NCBI GenBank assembly: GCA_023432225.1 | Contig: JAEYUW010000046.1 | Coordinates: 1-64,000 of the forward strand | Length of the DNA stretch: 64,000 nucleotides | From: Verrucomicrobiota bacterium | GTDB taxonomy: Bacteria; Verrucomicrobiota; Verrucomicrobiia; Opitutales; Opitutaceae | Direction of reading: 5' to 3' | In this document: positions 61,556-64,000 of the stretch, in pieces | Layout of the letters: every line of letters starts with the position of its first letter | Numbering within the stretch: position 1 is the first letter of the stretch | Notes under the pieces: generated by a model | Database searches by the model: none | What the model was told of the DNA's origin: nothing | Seen by the model: the letters and a program-made list of their open reading frames with translations, nothing else | Made by a program: the position numbers and the translations under genes

Positions 61556-62131
61556 ATGCCGAAACACACTCTCATCGCCTACGTCGAGGACGTGCCCGGT
61601 GTGCTGAACCGCGTCGCCTCGCTGTTCCGCCGCCGCAACTTCAACATCGATTCGCTCACCGTCGGCCGCACCGAGCAGGCCGGCGTCTCGCGCCTCACCG
61701 TCGTGGTCGACGCCACCGACGCCGGCGCGCGCATCGTCGAGGCCAACCTCTACAAACTCGTCAACGTCATCCGCGTCGACGATCTCACGCACAAGCCCGC
61801 GCTCAACCGCGAGCTCGGTCTCGTGAAGGTCAAGGTCACGCCCGACACGCGTTCGCAGGTGCTCGAACTCGTCGATGTCTTTCGCGCCCGCGTGGTCGAC
61901 GTCGACGAGGAGTCCGTCGTCATCGAAGTCACCGGAACGCCGGAAAAGATCGGCAAGTTCGAGATGGTGATGCGTCCCTACGGCATCCTCGAACTCGTCC
62001 GCACCGGCTCCGTCTCGATGGCGCGCGGCCACGACAAGCTCTCGGCCAACCCGCCGCTCGTCCGCGCCGAAGTGCGCAACGGCGCCGCGGCCGACGACCA
62101 CAGTCACGCCGGCATCTCGATGTCTGTATGA
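61556..62131 (+). CDS. ilvN: Acetolactate synthase small (regulatory) subunit
   Basis: 191 aa. N-terminal ACT domain: TLIAYVEDVPGVLNRVASLF and RRRNFNIDSLTVGRTEQAGV, which binds valine for feedback control, then the C-terminal domain LELVDVFRARVVDVDEESVV and GILELVRTGSVSMARG. About 25 residues longer than E. coli IlvH at the C-terminus. Preceded by a good Shine-Dalgarno (GAGGAGA at 61541-61547), one of few in this window. The stop overlaps ATG 62128 of a small ORF. Confidence 0.95.
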   Translation: MPKHTLIAYVEDVPGVLNRVASLFRRRNFNIDSLTVGRTEQAGVSRLTVVVDATDAGARIVEANLYKLVNVIRVDDLTHKPALNRELGLVKVKVTPDTRSQVLELVDVFRARVVDVDEESVVIEVTGTPEKIGKFEMVMRPYGILELVRTGSVSMARGHDKLSANPPLVRAEVRNGAAADDHSHAGISMSV

Positions 62132-62295
62132 CGATGAGCAATCAGCTGTCAGCTTTCAGCGATCAGCGCACGGATGCCCGCGCGCCATCGCTCACCGAGT
62201 TTTTCGACGAATCGTCTTCCGCCCAGCCTGCACCGGCGGCGGCGGACTACGATTTTTTCGGCGACTCGCATTTCACGCCGGAGGCTCCGCGCTGA
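62128..62295 (+). CDS. Small acidic protein coupled to ilvN
   Basis: 55 aa (ATG 62128, TGA 62293-62295) overlapping the ilvN stop by ATGA, so probably translated by coupling. The N-terminal 14 residues are encoded by a GATCAGC/GTCAGC short-word repeat. The remainder (SLTEFFDESSSAQPA, AADYDFFGDSHFTPEAPR) is acidic with paired phenylalanines. The pattern T-[ED]-x-F ... P-A ... F ... F-x-x-P-x-x-P-R is shared with the ORF at 63495. No known family recognised. Confidence 0.55.
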   Translation: MTMSNQLSAFSDQRTDARAPSLTEFFDESSSAQPAPAAADYDFFGDSHFTPEAPR

Positions 62296-62303
62296 ACGCA
62301 TTT

Positions 62304-62355
62304 GTAGGGCCTCACCTCGTGTGAGGCCTAGGCTTGACGCAAGGTCGAGCCCTAC
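62304..62355. repeat. Two-ended GTAGGG hairpin element, copy 3 (minimal form)
   Basis: GTAGGGCCTCAC-CTCGT-GTGAGGCC directly joined by TA to GGCTTGAC-GCAAG-GTCGAGCCCTAC. This lacks the 36-bp middle of copies 1 and 2. One arm pair has a C-A mismatch. It is inside the ilv operon between the 55-codon ORF and ilvC and must be in the mRNA if the operon is read through. Confidence 0.85.
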
Positions 62356-62399
62356 AGAACCCACGAACAACACCAACCCCACATCCCTCGTTTTTAATC

Positions 62400-63410
62400 A
62401 TGGCTAAAATCTATTACGACAAGCAGGCGGACCTCTCGCTGATCCGCGCCCGCAAAGTTGCGATCGTCGGCTACGGCTCCCAAGGCCACGCCCACGCGCT
62501 CAATCTCCGCGACAGCGGCGTCGACGTCCGCGTCGGTCTGGCGAAGGACTCCAAGTCCCGCCCGAAGGCCAAGAAGGCCGGCCTGAAGGTCGACACCGTC
62601 GAGGCCGTCGCGAAATGGGCCGACGTCATCATGATGCTCGTGCCCGACCACGTCGCCGCGCGCGTCTATCGCGAGTCCGTCGCCCCGCACCTGACGAAGG
62701 GCAAGGCGCTGTTCTTCGCCCACGGCTTCAACATCCGCTTCGGTGGCATCAAGCCGCCGGCAGATGTCGACGTGTGCATGGTTGCTCCGAAGAGCCCCGG
62801 CCACCGCGTGCGCGAAGTGTTTCAGGAGGGCGGCGGCGTCCCCGGACTCTACGCCGTGCACCAGGACGCTTCCGGCAAGGCCAAGGCGCTCGCGCTTTCT
62901 TACGCGCGCGGCATCGGCTGCACTCGCGCCGGCGTGCTCGAGACGACGTTCACCGAGGAAACCGAGACCGACTTGTTCGGCGAACAGGCCGTGTTGTGCG
63001 GCGGTTGCTCCGAGCTCGTGAAGGCCGGATTCAAGACGCTCGTCGACGCCGGTTATCAGCCCGAGATCGCCTACTTCGAGTGCCTCCACGAGCTGAAGCT
63101 CATCGTCGACCTCATGTATCGCGGCGGCCTGAACTACATGCGCTACTCTGTCTCCGACACGGCGGAGTGGGGCGATTATCAGAGCGGCCCGCGCGTGATC
63201 ACGAAAGAAACGCAGCAGGAAATGAAGCGCATCCTCGCCGACATCCAGAGCGGCAAGTTCGCCAAGCGCTTCATGGACGAAAACGAGAAGCACGGTCGCA
63301 AGACGATGAACGCCTTCCGCAAAAAGGAGCGTAGCCAACCGATCGAGAAGGTCGGCGTGAAGCTCCGCGGGATGATGCCGTTCCTCAACCCGGTCGTCAT
63401 CTCCAAGTAA
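62400..63410 (+). CDS. ilvC: Ketol-acid reductoisomerase
   Basis: 336 aa, class I length. Nucleotide-binding motif KVAIVGYGSQGHAHALNLRD, then a longer beta-alpha loop (GLAKDSKSRPKAKKAGL). Catalytic region: GGCSELVKAGFKTLVDAGYQ, YFECLHELKLIVDLMYRGGL, and YMRYSVSDTAEWGDY. ATG 62400 (MAKIYYDKQADLSL) is the family start; an upstream in-frame TTG-type start would cover part of the repeat. Followed by a GC hairpin at 63434. Confidence 0.96.
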   Translation: MAKIYYDKQADLSLIRARKVAIVGYGSQGHAHALNLRDSGVDVRVGLAKDSKSRPKAKKAGLKVDTVEAVAKWADVIMMLVPDHVAARVYRESVAPHLTKGKALFFAHGFNIRFGGIKPPADVDVCMVAPKSPGHRVREVFQEGGGVPGLYAVHQDASGKAKALALSYARGIGCTRAGVLETTFTEETETDLFGEQAVLCGGCSELVKAGFKTLVDAGYQPEIAYFECLHELKLIVDLMYRGGLNYMRYSVSDTAEWGDYQSGPRVITKETQQEMKRILADIQSGKFAKRFMDENEKHGRKTMNAFRKKERSQPIEKVGVKLRGMMPFLNPVVISK

Positions 63411-63433
63411 CCGATTTGGTGTTGTGTTACCCC

Positions 63434-63464
63434 GGCGGGCGGTCGCTCGCGGCCGCCCGCCTTT
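63434..63464 (+). terminator. GC-rich hairpin after ilvC
   Basis: GGCGGGCGG / CCGCCCGCC (63434-63442, 63453-63461) followed by only TTTA. It probably terminates or stabilises the ilvC end of the transcript. Weak T tract, so partial read-through to the next ORF is possible. Confidence 0.6.
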
Positions 63465-63494
63465 ACTCCTCCGATTTCTGAACAACGAATCGCC

Positions 63495-63707
63495 ATGAAC
63501 AAACCTGCCTCCTCCAACCGCAGCGAAGAATCCTTTCGCGTGACGGACTTGTTCTCGCCGAACGATGCCCATGCGGACCCGCGCAGCCAGCGCCCCGCCG
63601 CCGAGCCCGCGACGCGTCCTTCCGTCGCCGGCGTCCCCGACTCGTTCGTCTTCGTTAATCCTTTGTTTTCCTCTCCGCGCGATCCGCGCCCCTCCACGCA
63701 GCGATAA
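63495..63707 (+). CDS. Small Pro/Ser-rich protein between ilvC and leuA
   Basis: 70 aa, ATG 63495 to TAA 63705-63707. Residues such as SFRVTDLFSPNDAHADPRSQ and DSFVFVNPLFSSPRDPRP are Pro/Ser/Arg-rich with spaced Phe. Codon use is normal and GC-rich at the third position. Both Leu codons are UUG. The stop codon lies in the loop of an intrinsic terminator located just before leuA, so translation of its end would disturb the hairpin. It may be a real small protein, a leader peptide for leuA, or both. Confidence 0.6.
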   Translation: MNKPASSNRSEESFRVTDLFSPNDAHADPRSQRPAAEPATRPSVAGVPDSFVFVNPLFSSPRDPRPSTQR

Positions 63708-63720
63708 CCGCTGCGTTTTT
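63696..63720 (+). terminator. Intrinsic terminator upstream of leuA
   Basis: ACGCAGCG-ataac-CGCTGCGT (63696-63703, 63709-63716) followed by TTTT and then CGTTTC. The 8-bp stem starts within the last codons of the small ORF; leuA starts 22 bp after the T tract. It separates leuA from ilvC unless transcription is antiterminated or re-initiated. Confidence 0.75.
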
Positions 63721-63742
63721 CGTTTCTCAACCCGCACCTGCC

Positions 63743-64000
63743 ATGGACTCGAACTACATCCGCATTTTCGACACCAGCCTGCGCGACGGCGAGCAAGCTC
63801 CCGGCGCCTCCATGACCTCCAGCGAAAAGCTTGAGGTTGCCCGCACGCTGGCGCGACTTGGCGTCGATGTGATCGAGGCAGGGTTCCCCGCGGCGTCGCC
63901 CGACGACCTCGCGGCGGTCCAAGCGATCGCGGCCGAGGTCGGCCAAACGCCGATCGAAGGACGCCCGCAAGCCGAGCCGCCGATCATCTGCGGCCTCGCA
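63743..64000 (+). CDS. leuA: 2-isopropylmalate synthase, N-terminal part (window edge)
   Basis: First 86 codons of LeuA, with YIRIFDTSLRDGEQAPGASM (metal and substrate site RDGEQ) and VDVIEAGFPAASPDDL. This enzyme begins the leucine branch by condensing acetyl-CoA with 2-oxoisovalerate. ATG 63743. Expression may depend on the preceding terminator and small ORF. The rest lies beyond the window. Confidence 0.95.
   Translation, partial: MDSNYIRIFDTSLRDGEQAPGASMTSSEKLEVARTLARLGVDVIEAGFPAASPDDLAAVQAIAAEVGQTPIEGRPQAEPPIICGLA

Noticed and set aside
62334..62399. Upstream start for ilvC at 62334
   Set aside because: It would encode part of the hairpin element and 22 residues not found in the family; ATG 62400 gives the standard N-terminus.

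Overview
The window is GC-rich, densely coded chromosomal DNA from a free-living Gram-negative bacterium. The combination of kdsA (LPS core), a Gld-type ABC system, periplasmic AsmA-like proteins, very frequent initiation without an obvious Shine-Dalgarno, and many short-word and hairpin repeats between genes suggests a Verrucomicrobiota of the Opitutaceae type. That assignment is inference from gene style, not from a marker gene. I see no phage, plasmid, transposase or CRISPR array.

Layout. 1-2.6 kb: topoisomerase IV-type subunits A (cut by the window edge) and B on the minus strand. 2.9-11.4 kb: three chemoreceptors with different sensor modules (a zinc-binding-like four-helix domain, a Cache domain, and a heme-c Tll0287-like domain), separated by small genes, an AsmA-like protein and a LysE exporter. 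11.6-16.7 kb: a three-gene phosphorelay (two hybrid kinases and a receiver protein). 16.8-20.9 kb: a DsbA-like protein, a UspA protein and a large membrane protein with an EF-hand. 21.2-29.5 kb: an operon of ABC ATPase, permease, GldG-like, DUF4340-like and AsmA-like proteins. 29.7-33.5 kb: birA, a tandem pair of secreted paralogs, a PfkB kinase and a beta-rich protein of unknown role. 33.6-37.1 kb: pyrG, a small lipoprotein, kdsA and a lipoyl/E3-binding protein lacking a catalytic domain. 37.5-41.1 kb: an orphan periplasmic binding protein, rsmE, tRNA-Leu(CAA) and secreted or membrane unknowns. 41.3-44.5 kb: a tetR-emrA-emrB efflux operon. 44.7-48.8 kb: a LysR regulator divergent from leuCD, then a RibD-C reductase. 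49-53.5 kb: accA, and a Pro/Ala-rich membrane protein followed by NfeD and flotillin. 53.9-57.6 kb: TPR protein, a coupled yceI operon with palindromic upstream sites, queA and a YeiH-type exporter. 57.6-64 kb: the branched-chain amino acid operon ilvD-ilvB-ilvN-ilvC followed by leuA.

The most notable regulatory feature is a classical attenuator in front of ilvD. It consists of a 33-codon leader peptide containing the run LIIAVVILL, an antiterminator pairing, and an 11-bp terminator hairpin with a U tract. Two small ORFs, one coupled to ilvN and one between ilvC and leuA, look like related and apparently undescribed small proteins; the second ends inside the loop of an intrinsic terminator just before leuA.

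The second theme is repeats. A family of hairpin elements with GTAGGG/CCCTAC-type ends, and several families of short-word inverted repeats, occupy most of the longer intergenic gaps. In places they reach into genes: they supply the kdsA stop codon and an in-frame stretch of queA.
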